This document shows, in pieces, positions 17,988-26,296 of a DNA stretch of 64,000 bases. Source of the DNA: Flavobacterium beibuense F44-8 (lineage in GTDB: Bacteria; Bacteroidota; Bacteroidia; Flavobacteriales; Flavobacteriaceae). Each line of letters opens with the position of its first letter. The stretch's first letter is position 1. The notes under the pieces were generated by a model. That model did not search any database, was not told the DNA's origin, and saw only the letters and a list, made by a program, of their open reading frames with translations. The stretch spans positions 62,001 through 126,000 of the forward strand of contig NZ_JRLV01000015.1 of the NCBI RefSeq assembly GCF_000769915.1. The letters run 5' to 3'. The position numbers were made by a program, and so were the translations under genes.

Positions 17988-18659
17988 ATGAAACCAGCCT
18001 TGCTTATTTTGTTTTTAGGGCTTAGCCTTATTTCCTGTAAAGATAACTATAGGCAGGCTAGGCAACCTGTTACCTCTTATGATACGCTTGATGTGCCTAA
18101 AGATGTCACTGCCGAATGTATTGAAAAATCTAAGGGGTATTTTAAGGCTTATGGCTGTATGGTTTCGTCATACTATAGGGTTATAGATGCAAAACCTATG
18201 GATGTAAATAACGATGCTTTGACAGATACCCTTGTTATAATTTCTCCGTCATCCTTAAACCCGGATTATCCCGGATTTGATTATTGCGGGCAAGATAACC
18301 GTAAGCTTGTTATACTGCTTAATGTTGATGGGAAATCAAGCAGGGTAGGGCGTGTGTATGATAATGTGATATGTAACGAAGTAAGCCGTGCCTGGGGTGG
18401 CTATGATACATTTGATAAGAAAGCCGACAATATGGTTTTATGTCACGATGCAGGGCAGGGATGTAAGTTTGAATATAAAATATACACTTCGCTGGTGCAA
18501 CAGGAGTTTTATATAGACAGTATTTATTATTACTCTAAATGCCCGGGAGACGATTTGCTAAACGGAAATCAATATACTTTAAAGTATGAGGAAAGAGTAC
18601 CTTTAGAGTATTATAAAAGGACTTTGACAAATTCAATACATAAAGTTAAAGGAATATAA
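17988..18659 (+). CDS. Hypothetical lipoprotein
   Basis: The N-terminus MKPALLILFLGLSLISCKD is a lipoprotein signal with the lipidated Cys at about 17. The 223-residue mature part contains VNNDALTDTLVIISPSS, reminiscent of calcium-binding-like Asp-rich loops of FG-GAP or VCBS-type proteins, and six or more further cysteines. No enzyme motif is seen. It stands as a single gene between two hairpins. Function is unknown. Confidence 0.75.
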   Translation: MKPALLILFLGLSLISCKDNYRQARQPVTSYDTLDVPKDVTAECIEKSKGYFKAYGCMVSSYYRVIDAKPMDVNNDALTDTLVIISPSSLNPDYPGFDYCGQDNRKLVILLNVDGKSSRVGRVYDNVICNEVSRAWGGYDTFDKKADNMVLCHDAGQGCKFEYKIYTSLVQQEFYIDSIYYYSKCPGDDLLNGNQYTLKYEERVPLEYYKRTLTNSIHKVKGI

Positions 18660-18685
18660 AATCCCCGCTATAGCAGGGATTTTTA
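18659..18685 (+). terminator. Terminator between convergent lipoprotein genes
   Basis: A hairpin AATCCCCGC/GCAGGGATT with one mismatch and a TATA loop is followed by TTTTT on the plus strand. Its position resembles the hairpins after the paralogous DUF4369 genes at 19521 and 20791. Confidence 0.65.
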
Positions 18686-18706
18686 TTCATGTTTTTATAT
18701 AGAGAA

Positions 18707-18751
18707 TTACTCCGCTAAAAGCTCTTTTGTTCTTAGTTCCGGCAACTTCCT
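18707..18751 (-). pseudogene. In-frame fossil of a thioredoxin-domain C-terminus
   Basis: Directly behind the TAA of the 18752-19459 gene, and in the same frame, the minus strand encodes RKLPELRTKELLAE and then TAA. The full-length paralogue at 19572 ends LRGEELKAKVKELLAE, so the last residues KELLAE are identical, and the DNA downstream (ATGTTTTTA...AGAGA) also matches. This is what remains of the C-terminus after loss of the thioredoxin domain and gain of an earlier stop. Confidence 0.75.
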
Positions 18752-19459
18752 TTATTCCATATTTTTAATTAGTTCGCCTAGTCTTTTACCTTTTTCGGTT
18801 TCTTTTACTTTATGACTTAACGTTTGATAAACTTTATTTATTGAGGTAAAGCTTTTGTTTTTTGTATAACGATAATAGGAGGTAAATGCTAAAAGGGATA
18901 CTTCAGAGTCAGGGTGCTCTTTAATGAAATCAATATACTTGCTGCAGTTTTTTTTGTAAAAATCATCAAATATATTTTCAAGTCTTTTTACATTAACGGT
19001 ATCTTTTTCCTTAACCGCTTTCATATAATCATCATTATAAATATTATATATTTTGGAATATTGGTTATTGAATTCTTTATCAAGCTGTAAGTACTTATAA
19101 AATGCATTATTGTTAAGTGTACCACTAATAACCGAGTTAGAAACGGTATCTTTATCTACTTTAATATCAATAGTGCCTTTTTCAATGTATAAAGCCATAG
19201 GGTCTTCCTCTTTTCCTTCAACGTAAAAGAATCCGCTTTTAATACTGTCTGTGGTACCTCTAAAACTGAATTTACCATTTTCTATTGTGGTAGAGTCAAC
19301 CGTATTTAAGGCTATAATACTTCCGCCATTTTCTTTTAAAACAACATATCTGCCGTTAAAAGCAGGATCTACAGTGCCTGTAATAAGGTATTCATTTTCT
19401 TTAAGGTTGTTGCAGCAAACAGCCAGTATAGCTGCGCCAATAAGGAGTAATTTTTTCAT
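18752..19459 (-). CDS. DUF4369 lipoprotein lacking the thioredoxin domain (truncated paralogue)
   Basis: The 235-residue product begins with a lipoprotein signal (AAILAVCCNNLKENEY). It carries the DUF4369 beta domain (LITGTVDPAFNGRYVVLKENGG ... NGKFSFRGTTDS) and the helical middle domain of its neighbours (SVISGTLNNNAFYKYLQ, then KVKETEKGKRLGEL). The paralogues at 19572 and 20842 continue from this point into a WCGPC thioredoxin-like domain; this one stops after KNME. The tail of the lost domain is still visible downstream in frame. It can be a functional single-domain lipoprotein or a decaying gene; the intact frame and own start favour continued use. Confidence 0.8.
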   Translation of the reverse strand: MKKLLLIGAAILAVCCNNLKENEYLITGTVDPAFNGRYVVLKENGGSIIALNTVDSTTIENGKFSFRGTTDSIKSGFFYVEGKEEDPMALYIEKGTIDIKVDKDTVSNSVISGTLNNNAFYKYLQLDKEFNNQYSKIYNIYNDDYMKAVKEKDTVNVKRLENIFDDFYKKNCSKYIDFIKEHPDSEVSLLAFTSYYRYTKNKSFTSINKVYQTLSHKVKETEKGKRLGELIKNME

Positions 19460-19520
19460 AACAGTTTAGTTTGGTAAGATGTAAATATTTGAAAATAAAT
19501 ATACTAATTATTGTGAAACG

Positions 19521-19550
19521 AAAAAAGCCACACTATAGTGTGGCTTTATA
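19521..19550 (-). terminator. Terminator after the middle DUF4369 gene
   Basis: A perfect palindrome centred near 19535 (AAAGCCACAC on one arm, complement on the other) is followed on the minus strand by a run of T. Confidence 0.8.
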
Positions 19551-19571
19551 TTTTATGTTTTTAGAGAGAAA

Positions 19572-20729
19572 CTATTCGGCTAAAAGCTCTTTTACTTTAG
19601 CTTTAAGTTCTTCACCTCTCAGGTTACGGGCAACAATAACACCGTTTTTATCCAGTATTACTGTAGCCGGTATAGATGTAACACCATATTGTACCGCTAT
19701 TGGTTCGTCCCAACCCTGTAGGTTAGAGATATGTTGCCATGTTAGGTTATCTTTTTCAATAGCACCTTTCCACTTGGCATCGTCTTTATCAAGAGAAACC
19801 CCAATAATGTTAAGACCTTTATCATGTAGTTCATTATACATGGCTACTACATTAGGATTTTCTTTACGGCATGGTCCGCACCAGGAAGCCCAAAAATCGA
19901 TAATGGTAACCTTGCCTTTAGCCTGATTAAGGGAAAGTGTTTTTCCGTTTGGTGTGGCAGCCGAGAAATCAGGAGCAGTTTTACCCACTTCGGTAGCTTC
20001 CATAGCTTTTTCATTAGCCAGCATCTGGTTAAGATAAGTCTCTACCTTTTGACCCATTTCGGTTGCTTTTGGAGCCGGACCCATTTTATCGTATATCGGT
20101 TTTAAATCTTTTGCTTTTACATCCTGATCTTTTAATATAACAGGGAACAGCTCTGCACATATAAGGCTGTTTGGGTTTTCCTCAATAAATGCGATATAGT
20201 TTTTATTGTTCTCTTTAGTAAGTTTTGAGTACTCCTGAATAATCCTGTTTTGTGTTTCAGTATCCCCCTCTGATTTGGCTTTGGAAAAGTTATCCATATG
20301 CTCGTTTTTAAAAGCTTCTTCCTTTTCACCTACTTCAATAAGCATTACATTTAGTTTAGCCAGAGCGTTATTATTTAATGTACCACCCACAACTGATTTT
20401 GGTATATCTTCGGCATTTACATTTATGGTAATGTTTCCTTTTTCGGCATAAATAGCAATTTGCCCGTCCATCAGTTTTTCTTCAAAATAAATAAGTCGCT
20501 GTTCCGGCTTGTCTGCCACGCCATTAAAGGTAAATTTTCCGTTTTTTACTATTGTTGAGTCCAGCTTACTCATAACGTCATCATTGATAGATTTTGCCAG
20601 AAAAACTTTTTGTCCGTTAAAATCAGAACTGACTGTCCCAACAATTTTAAACTCGTTTCCAACCAAATCAATGCCCTTAAAAGACATGATAGCCAAAACG
20701 GTTAAGGTGATTACAAGAATTTTTTTCAT
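19572..20729 (-). CDS. DUF4369 / TlpA-like thiol-disulfide oxidoreductase
   Basis: The 385-residue protein has an N-terminal signal or anchor (MKKILVITLTVLAIMSFKGI) without the lipobox Cys found in both neighbours. A DUF4369 domain (about 27-115) and a helical middle segment follow. The C-terminal AhpC/TSA-thioredoxin domain (about 248-385) has the redox motif WASWCGPCRKEN, the cis-Pro region SIPATVILD and LQGWDEPIAVQYGV. It should act in the periplasm as a disulfide reductase. It is the middle member of a tandem triplet and is bounded by hairpins, so it is probably transcribed separately. The partner proteins are unknown. Confidence 0.87.
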   Translation of the reverse strand: MKKILVITLTVLAIMSFKGIDLVGNEFKIVGTVSSDFNGQKVFLAKSINDDVMSKLDSTIVKNGKFTFNGVADKPEQRLIYFEEKLMDGQIAIYAEKGNITINVNAEDIPKSVVGGTLNNNALAKLNVMLIEVGEKEEAFKNEHMDNFSKAKSEGDTETQNRIIQEYSKLTKENNKNYIAFIEENPNSLICAELFPVILKDQDVKAKDLKPIYDKMGPAPKATEMGQKVETYLNQMLANEKAMEATEVGKTAPDFSAATPNGKTLSLNQAKGKVTIIDFWASWCGPCRKENPNVVAMYNELHDKGLNIIGVSLDKDDAKWKGAIEKDNLTWQHISNLQGWDEPIAVQYGVTSIPATVILDKNGVIVARNLRGEELKAKVKELLAE

Positions 20730-20790
20730 AGTGTAAAGGTTTTGATTTGTTACATAGGTACGCCTAAGTTACTAAATTATATTTATAAAA

Positions 20791-20817
20791 AAAGGCGCAG
20801 GGGATATCTGCGCCTTT
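20791..20817 (-). terminator. Terminator after the first DUF4369 gene
   Basis: A 10-base stem AAAGGCGCAG (20791-20800) pairs with 20808-20817 across a 7-base loop, followed on the minus strand by a T-rich tail. Confidence 0.85.
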
Positions 20818-20841
20818 TGTATATGTGATATTGTAAATGAA

Positions 20842-21990
20842 TTACTTAGCTAAAAGCTCTTCTACTTTAGCTTTAAGTTCGTCGCCTCTAAGGTCTCTTG
20901 CTACAATTACACCGTTAGCATCCAGTACTAAAGTTGCAGGTATGCTGTTTACACCAAATTGTTTTGCAATTGGCTCGTCCCAACCTTTAAGGTTAGAGAT
21001 GTGTTGCCATGTAAGTTTATCGGCAGCGATAGCCTGTTTCCATTTGTCACCGTCTTCATCAAGAGAAACACCAAGAATGTTTAGGCCTTTACCGTGAAGC
21101 TCGTTGTACATAGCCACTACGTTAGGGTTTTCTTTACGGCATGGACCACACCAAGATGCCCATAGGTCGATAATAGTAACTTTACCCATAGCTTCTTTTA
21201 CAGAAAGCATTTTACCTTCCGGAGTTGGGGCAGCAAAATCAGGAACCTGTTTTCCAACAGAAGTTGCCGATTTAGCAGCGTCAGCCTGTTTTTTCTTCTC
21301 CAGGTATTCACTTATTTTTTTACCAAGGTCACTGTCTTTGCTTGATTGTGGCAGTTTATCAAAAATAGCCTTAAGCTCTTCGTAAGTAGCCTCCTGACTT
21401 CTTAACAGAGAAGGGAATGCCTGAATAGAGATTTCTGCCGTAGGGTTTTCCTCAATAAAAGCTTTGAATTTAGTATACATCTCGTCAGAGAATGCTTCAA
21501 ACTGCTCTTCAATTTTCTTTACAGCCTCTGCATCTTGTGACTGAGAAGCTTTTGTGTATTCCTGACTAAGTTCCTGTCCTTTTTTACTTACTTCATTATT
21601 CAGCTTGTTGTACTTAGCAAGCACTTCGTTATTAAAGGTACCGGTAACGGTAGAGTTGTAAATTGTATCTTTATTTACATTGATGGTAATGTTACCTTCT
21701 TCCGCAAAAAATCGGATAGGTGCATTTTTTTCTTCTCCTTCAATAAAAAGGAAACGCTCCTGAGGAGTTTCCGCCATACCTCTAAAAGTAAATTTACCGT
21801 TCTCTACTACAGCCGTATCTAAAGCTACAGGCTGAGCCATACGCTCTTTTGGAGCTTCTTTAAGGAACACCTGTTTACCGTTGTAAATAGTATCTATGGT
21901 TCCTGAAACAAGGAACTCATTTTCTTTAAGTGAATCGTTGCACGAAACCGCAAAAGCAGCAACCGATGCAAACAAAAGAAATTTTTTCAT
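20842..21990 (-). CDS. DUF4369 / TlpA-like thiol-disulfide oxidoreductase lipoprotein
   Basis: The 382-residue paralogue of the 19572 gene has a proper lipobox (FAVSCNDSLKENEF). The DUF4369 domain (LVSGTIDTIYNGKQVFL), a helical middle segment and a C-terminal thioredoxin domain (WASWCGPCRKEN, LKGWDEPIAKQFGV, SIPATLVLD) follow, ending in KAKVEELLAK. It is anchored in the envelope and expected to reduce or rearrange disulfides there. Of the three tandem copies this one looks least altered and may be the ancestral form. Confidence 0.9.
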   Translation of the reverse strand: MKKFLLFASVAAFAVSCNDSLKENEFLVSGTIDTIYNGKQVFLKEAPKERMAQPVALDTAVVENGKFTFRGMAETPQERFLFIEGEEKNAPIRFFAEEGNITINVNKDTIYNSTVTGTFNNEVLAKYNKLNNEVSKKGQELSQEYTKASQSQDAEAVKKIEEQFEAFSDEMYTKFKAFIEENPTAEISIQAFPSLLRSQEATYEELKAIFDKLPQSSKDSDLGKKISEYLEKKKQADAAKSATSVGKQVPDFAAPTPEGKMLSVKEAMGKVTIIDLWASWCGPCRKENPNVVAMYNELHGKGLNILGVSLDEDGDKWKQAIAADKLTWQHISNLKGWDEPIAKQFGVNSIPATLVLDANGVIVARDLRGDELKAKVEELLAK

Positions 21991-22070
21991 GTGGTTTTTA
22001 TAGTTTTATTTAAGCTGCTAAATTATCTAAAAATATATGTTATACAGCAGCATTAACAATTATTTTATAT

Positions 22071-23489
22071 TTATGAATTACTGCATGAAGAAGCTTGGCT
22101 TACAACAGTTTGCACTGCTGTATTTTTAATACCGCCAAAACCTTTCTCTACATTAATCATGTTATGGTAACCTCTTGCTTTCAAAATTGATGCCATTATT
22201 ACCGAACGGTAACCACCGGCACAGTGAAGGTAAAAGTCGGCCTCAGCAGGTACTTCTGCAAAACGCTCGTTTACAAAATCAAGCGGAATGTTTACGGCTT
22301 CAGCTACGTGACCGTTACTAAATTCACCCGGTTTACGTGAATCTACCACTGTGATTGGGTTTTGAGCCAGTCCTTCGGCAAACTCTTCCGGTGAGATAGA
22401 GCGGATGCTTTCGGTTTCAAAACCGGCAGCTTTCCATGCTTCAATACCACCTTTTAGGTAGCCTAGTGTGTTATCAAACCCTACACGTGCAAGTCTTGTA
22501 ATGGTTTCTTCTTCCTTACCTTCTGGAGTAACCAGTAGTATAGGCTGGTTTACATCGCGGATAAGCGCACCTACCCAAGGAGCAAAACCTCCGTGAAGAC
22601 CAATGAATATAGAGTTAGGGATGTGTTCTTTTACAAAGTCGTTTTCATGCCTTACATCAAGTACTATGGCACCGGTGCTGTTTGCTGTAGCTTCCAGTTC
22701 GTTTGCTGTAAGTGGTGTAGCACCTTTTTTTATAATGTTGTCAAGGCTGTCGTACCCTTTAATGTTCATTAAAACATTTTGAGGGAAGTAGGCAGGAGGA
22801 GCTCCCAGTCCGTCAAGTAATTCGACGGTAAATTCCTCTTTAGTCATATCTGCCCTTAGGGCATAGTTGGTTTTCTTTTGGTTACCTAATGTATCGGTAG
22901 TTTCCTTGCTCATGTTTTTTCCGCAGGCACTTCCGGCACCGTGGCTAGGGTATACTATAAGCTCATCAGGCAATACCATTATCTTATTACGAAGCGAATC
23001 GAACAGGTGAGAGGCAAGTACCTCCTGTGTAAGTTCACTGGTAAGAGCCTGTGCAAGATCAGGTCTTCCTACATCGCCAATAAATAAGGTATCTCCTGTA
23101 ATAATACCGTGCATGTTATTGTTTTCGTCTAACAGCAGGTAGCAGGTACTTTCTAAAGTATGCCCCGGGGTGTATATAGCCCTAATAGTATAGTTACCTA
23201 CTTTAAACTCCTGATTGTCTTCGGCAATAATAGCGTTAAACTCGGGAGCAGCTGTTGGTCCATATACAATTTCGGCTCCTGTTTTTTTAGCCAGATCCAA
23301 ATGACCCGAAACGAAATCGGCATGGAAATGGGTTTCAAAAATGTACTTTATTTTAGCGTTGTCTTTTGCCGCTTTTTCAATGTAGGGCTGCACTTCCCTT
23401 AACGGATCAAAAATGGCAGCTTCGCCATTACTTTCAAGGTAATAGGCTGCCTGTGCAATACAGCCTGTGTATATTTGTTCTATTTTCAT
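22071..23489 (-). CDS. MBL-fold persulfide dioxygenase (ETHE1-like) with two rhodanese domains
   Basis: The 472-residue protein has an N-terminal metallo-beta-lactamase fold (about 1-245) with the metal motif ETHFHADFVSGH, a second-sphere YTPGHTLES and IVYPSHGAGSACGK. Two rhodanese modules follow: 270-355, which lacks the catalytic Cys (LVTPEGKEEE), and 375-460, with the active-site loop HCAGGYRS. This plan fits sulfur-oxidising persulfide dioxygenase-rhodanese enzymes that turn glutathione-type persulfide into sulfite. It lies 12 bases after the TauE exporter gene, which could remove the product. There is no ArsR or BigR-type regulator next to it. Confidence 0.9.
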   Translation of the reverse strand: MKIEQIYTGCIAQAAYYLESNGEAAIFDPLREVQPYIEKAAKDNAKIKYIFETHFHADFVSGHLDLAKKTGAEIVYGPTAAPEFNAIIAEDNQEFKVGNYTIRAIYTPGHTLESTCYLLLDENNNMHGIITGDTLFIGDVGRPDLAQALTSELTQEVLASHLFDSLRNKIMVLPDELIVYPSHGAGSACGKNMSKETTDTLGNQKKTNYALRADMTKEEFTVELLDGLGAPPAYFPQNVLMNIKGYDSLDNIIKKGATPLTANELEATANSTGAIVLDVRHENDFVKEHIPNSIFIGLHGGFAPWVGALIRDVNQPILLVTPEGKEEETITRLARVGFDNTLGYLKGGIEAWKAAGFETESIRSISPEEFAEGLAQNPITVVDSRKPGEFSNGHVAEAVNIPLDFVNERFAEVPAEADFYLHCAGGYRSVIMASILKARGYHNMINVEKGFGGIKNTAVQTVVSQASSCSNS

Positions 23490-23501
23490 ATCGTGGTTAG
23501 A

Positions 23502-24302
23502 TTAATATCCAAAAACTTCTTTAGAGAGAATAAAGCAGGCCATAATAAGTATAAATACCCCAAAACCTTTTTTTAGCTGTTTCTCGTTTACGTACCTGTG
23601 CAGGTAACTGCCCACAAATATACCAAAAATCGAGATGGCAGTAAAAGATAACAGAAACTGCCAGTTTATGGTTGTGTTATGTAAATCGCCTAAAAACCCG
23701 GTTAGGGAGTTTACAGCAATGATTAGCAGGGAAGTACCTACTGCTTTTTTCATGCTAAGACCGCCAAAAAATACCAGCATGGGTATAATTAAGAATCCGC
23801 CGCCGGCACCTACAAGCCCCATGGTTATACCCGTTAAAATGATATAGGGAAGTATGCGTACATAACTGGTTTTTTCTTTATTGGTGTCAGGTTGTTGTAC
23901 GGTTTCTTTTTTTGTAAGCATAGAAAGTGCTGCAAGCAGCATTATTATAGCAAATAATGCCATAATAAACGTATCTTTGTGTAAGGTAACGTTCTTAGTA
24001 TCAAGAATAATTTGCGGTAGGGAAGGTACTATATACCTGCGGGTGCAGTATACGGTTATAAATGACGGAACGGCTATTAGTAATCCCTGTTTTATGGCAA
24101 CATTGCCTTTTAGGAAATTTTGCACTCCGCCAAAAGCGGCAGTGAAGCCTACAATAAACAGCGAGTAGCCGGTTGCCAAAACCGGATTTATGCCCATTAC
24201 GTATACTAACAGAGGTACGGTAAGTATAGAGCCGCCACCGCCCATTAACCCTAAAACCAGGCCAATGGCACACGCTCCGGCATAAGCTGTTATTAGTTCC
24301 AT
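23502..24302 (-). CDS. Sulfite/organosulfonate exporter TauE/SafE family
   Basis: The 266-residue membrane protein has eight or so helices and the two repeats typical of the family (GACAIGLVLGLMGGGGSILTVPLLV at the start and GITMGLVGAGGGFLIIPMLV in the second half). It should move sulfite or a related sulfur anion out of the cell. It is first in a two-gene operon with the persulfide dioxygenase, which makes sulfite export the most natural role. Confidence 0.9.
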   Translation of the reverse strand: MELITAYAGACAIGLVLGLMGGGGSILTVPLLVYVMGINPVLATGYSLFIVGFTAAFGGVQNFLKGNVAIKQGLLIAVPSFITVYCTRRYIVPSLPQIILDTKNVTLHKDTFIMALFAIIMLLAALSMLTKKETVQQPDTNKEKTSYVRILPYIILTGITMGLVGAGGGFLIIPMLVFFGGLSMKKAVGTSLLIIAVNSLTGFLGDLHNTTINWQFLLSFTAISIFGIFVGSYLHRYVNEKQLKKGFGVFILIMACFILSKEVFGY

Positions 24303-24530
24303 TTTTTTAGTTAATGCGGCTAAAGATAATATTATAAAAGTGAACTATTTACAACTTAAATAGGGAAAAAAATAGCTGTCATTATAGTGTGTTGATAATT
24401 AGTGGTTTATGAGGTTGTAAAGTTTGGTACATTTTGTGATATGTATATTTTTAATACTTAAAAATACGTTCAAATTACAGCAATGATAATTTTAGGTTTT
24501 ATTTTTTGTAAAATTATTAATCAAAACGTT
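24303..24530. other. Divergent promoter region, tauE side
   Basis: About 310 bases separate tauE and the glutamate dehydrogenase gene. On the minus strand TTG followed after 23 bases by TATCTTTA (about 24355-24320) is a weak promoter candidate for the sulfur operon. No gene is supported. Confidence 0.35.
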
Positions 24531-24558
24531 TTGCATATTGGTAATTCCCATATATTTG
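24531..24558 (+). promoter_or_regulatory. Promoter of glutamate dehydrogenase
   Basis: TTG (24531-24533), a 17-base spacer and TATATTTG (24551-24558) match the Bacteroidota sigma-A consensus exactly. The expected transcription start is about 50 bases before the ATG at 24614. Confidence 0.75.
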
Positions 24559-24613
24559 TACGTCTTTTTAAGACAATTTTGTTATAGAGAACACACGTTG
24601 TAAAAAATTTGTT

Positions 24614-25891
24614 ATGGCAACAACTCAAAAGCCCCGTCGCGTGGGCATGTACGAAAACGTAAAGAATCAGTTTGAAAAAGCTGCAGCCGTTATGGGACTG
24701 GATGAAAGCGTAAGAAAAATCCTTTCCATTACAAATAACGAAATCGTAGTTCACTTTCCTGTAAAGATGGACAACGGTCAAGTAGAAGTTTTTACCGGTT
24801 ATAGGGTACAACACAATAATGCCTTAGGTCCTTATAAAGGAGGTTTAAGATATCACCCAACGGTAGATATTGATGCCGCAAGGGCTCTTGCTACATGGAT
24901 GACATGGAAAACATCGCTTGCCGGACTTCCTTACGGAGGTGGTAAAGGTGGTATCCAGCTGGATCCTAAAAAATACTCTCAGGGTGAGCTTGAAAGGATT
25001 ACAAGACGTTTCACCTATGCACTGGGTGACAATATTGGTCCTGAGCACGATATTCCTGCTCCCGATGTAAATACCAACGCACAAATGATGGCTTGGATTG
25101 CAGATACTTATATGTCTACAAAATCACCAAGCGAGCGTTCTAAAAACCAACACGTGGTTACAGGTAAGCCTGTAGGATCGGGTGGTCTTGAAGGTCGTGA
25201 CCGTGCTACCGGTTTTGGTGTGGTTGTTACACTGGAGTCGTGGGCTAAGCTTAACGGTACTTCACTTGAAGGTAAAAAATATATTGTACAGGGATTTGGT
25301 AACGTAGGTTACTGGGCTGCACACTTTATGCACAAAAACGGTGCAATACTTATAGGTGTACAGGATGCTACAGGTACTATTTACAACCCTGAAGGTATTG
25401 ACCCTGAAGCTTTATTAAGATACCAAAGCGATAATGCTACCATTACAGGTTATAAAGGTACACAGGATTATCCTTCTGAAGATTTCTTCGGGATTGACTG
25501 TGACGTAATTATTCCTGCTGCTTTAGGTAACCAGATTACCGAAGATAACGCTAACACCGTGAAAGCTAAAGTGGTTGCAGAAGGTGCTAACGGACCTATT
25601 GATACCGAAGGTGAAGCTATTTTACTTGCTAACGGTGTACAAATGATTCCGGATATCCTTTGTAACTCAGGTGGGGTTATTGGTAGTTACTTTGAGTGGC
25701 TGCAAAACCGTAACGGTGAGATATGGACAATGGATGATGTTATTGTGAAACTGAGAAAGAAACTTGAAGATGCTTTTAATAAAGTAATCAACACTTCTGT
25801 TCAGTATCAAACAGACTGGAGAACTGCCGCTTACATACAGGCACTAACCAGAATTGAAATGGCTTATAAACAAAGAGGAATTTTCCCTTAA
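24614..25891 (+). CDS. gdhA: Glu/Leu/Phe/Val dehydrogenase (glutamate dehydrogenase)
   Basis: The 425-residue protein has the family motifs VQHNNALGPYKGGLRYHP, LPYGGGKGGI (substrate-binding Lys) and GDNIGPEHDIPAPDVNTN. The Rossmann motif is VQGFGNVGYWAAH, followed by CNSGGVIGSYFEW. This length is typical of the small hexameric type that interconverts glutamate and 2-oxoglutarate plus ammonia. Which nicotinamide cofactor is used cannot be read with certainty. It is monocistronic, with a consensus promoter and a strong terminator. Confidence 0.93.
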   Translation: MATTQKPRRVGMYENVKNQFEKAAAVMGLDESVRKILSITNNEIVVHFPVKMDNGQVEVFTGYRVQHNNALGPYKGGLRYHPTVDIDAARALATWMTWKTSLAGLPYGGGKGGIQLDPKKYSQGELERITRRFTYALGDNIGPEHDIPAPDVNTNAQMMAWIADTYMSTKSPSERSKNQHVVTGKPVGSGGLEGRDRATGFGVVVTLESWAKLNGTSLEGKKYIVQGFGNVGYWAAHFMHKNGAILIGVQDATGTIYNPEGIDPEALLRYQSDNATITGYKGTQDYPSEDFFGIDCDVIIPAALGNQITEDNANTVKAKVVAEGANGPIDTEGEAILLANGVQMIPDILCNSGGVIGSYFEWLQNRNGEIWTMDDVIVKLRKKLEDAFNKVINTSVQYQTDWRTAAYIQALTRIEMAYKQRGIFP

Positions 25892-25916
25892 GATTATAAC
25901 TAAACTAAAACTCACT

Positions 25917-25940
25917 AAAAGCAGCCTTAGGGCTGCTTTT
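25917..25940 (+). terminator. Terminator of glutamate dehydrogenase
   Basis: AAAAGCAGCC pairs with GGCTGCTTTT across a TTAG loop, followed by more T. Confidence 0.92.
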
Positions 25941-25959
25941 TTTATTGGGTTAAGAGTTT

Positions 25960-26146
25960 AGATTGCCGCGTCGTTACCTACTCGCAATGACAGGAATGTC
26001 TGTCATCCTGACGAAGGAAGGAATCTGTTTTTCCATTTCGACCGAAACGAAGTGTAGTGGAGAAATCTCTTTTACATTTTGAATGGAGATGTCTCCTGTT
26101 GTCGACATGACAGGAATGTTTGTCATTGCGAGGCATGAAGTAATCT
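25960..26146. repeat. Cluster of dispersed intergenic repeat units
   Basis: Four short units lie in a row: one minus-oriented (complement of GTCATTGCGAG..., 25960-25991); TGTCATCCTGACGAAGGAAG (26001-26026); CATTTCGACCGAAACGAAGT (26034-26069); and TGTCATTGCGAGGCATGAAG (26121-26146). All end in AATCT- or AAATCTC-like tails, and two junctions carry ATGACA-GGAATG-TGTCAT inverted repeats. Similar units recur at 56055-56079 and, less clearly, at 32081-32160 and 48844-48880. They are non-coding and of unknown function. Confidence 0.7.
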
Positions 26147-26161
26147 ATTGTTTACTATATT

Positions 26162-26196
26162 CTTTTGTCTTGACACAAAAGAACCAAAAAGTCAAG
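26162..26196. repeat. Nested inverted repeats
   Basis: CTTTTGT (26162-26168) pairs with ACAAAAG (26175-26181). The enclosed CTTGAC (26169-26174) can pair instead with GTCAAG (26191-26196). Two alternative hairpins therefore share bases. It lies between the repeat cluster and the orphan gene at 26297. Confidence 0.5.
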
Positions 26197-26296
26197 GCTG
26201 TGACTCCTTGAGCTGAAAATTTTAATATTATTATGTCCAAAATTGGAAGCGTTTTTTTATTTATATTTAGTGATAGTTAACACTTAATAGTTGTAT

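Noticed and set aside
25960..26146. Possible CRISPR array
   Set aside because: The repeated units differ in sequence and orientation and are not evenly spaced, and no cas gene is nearby.
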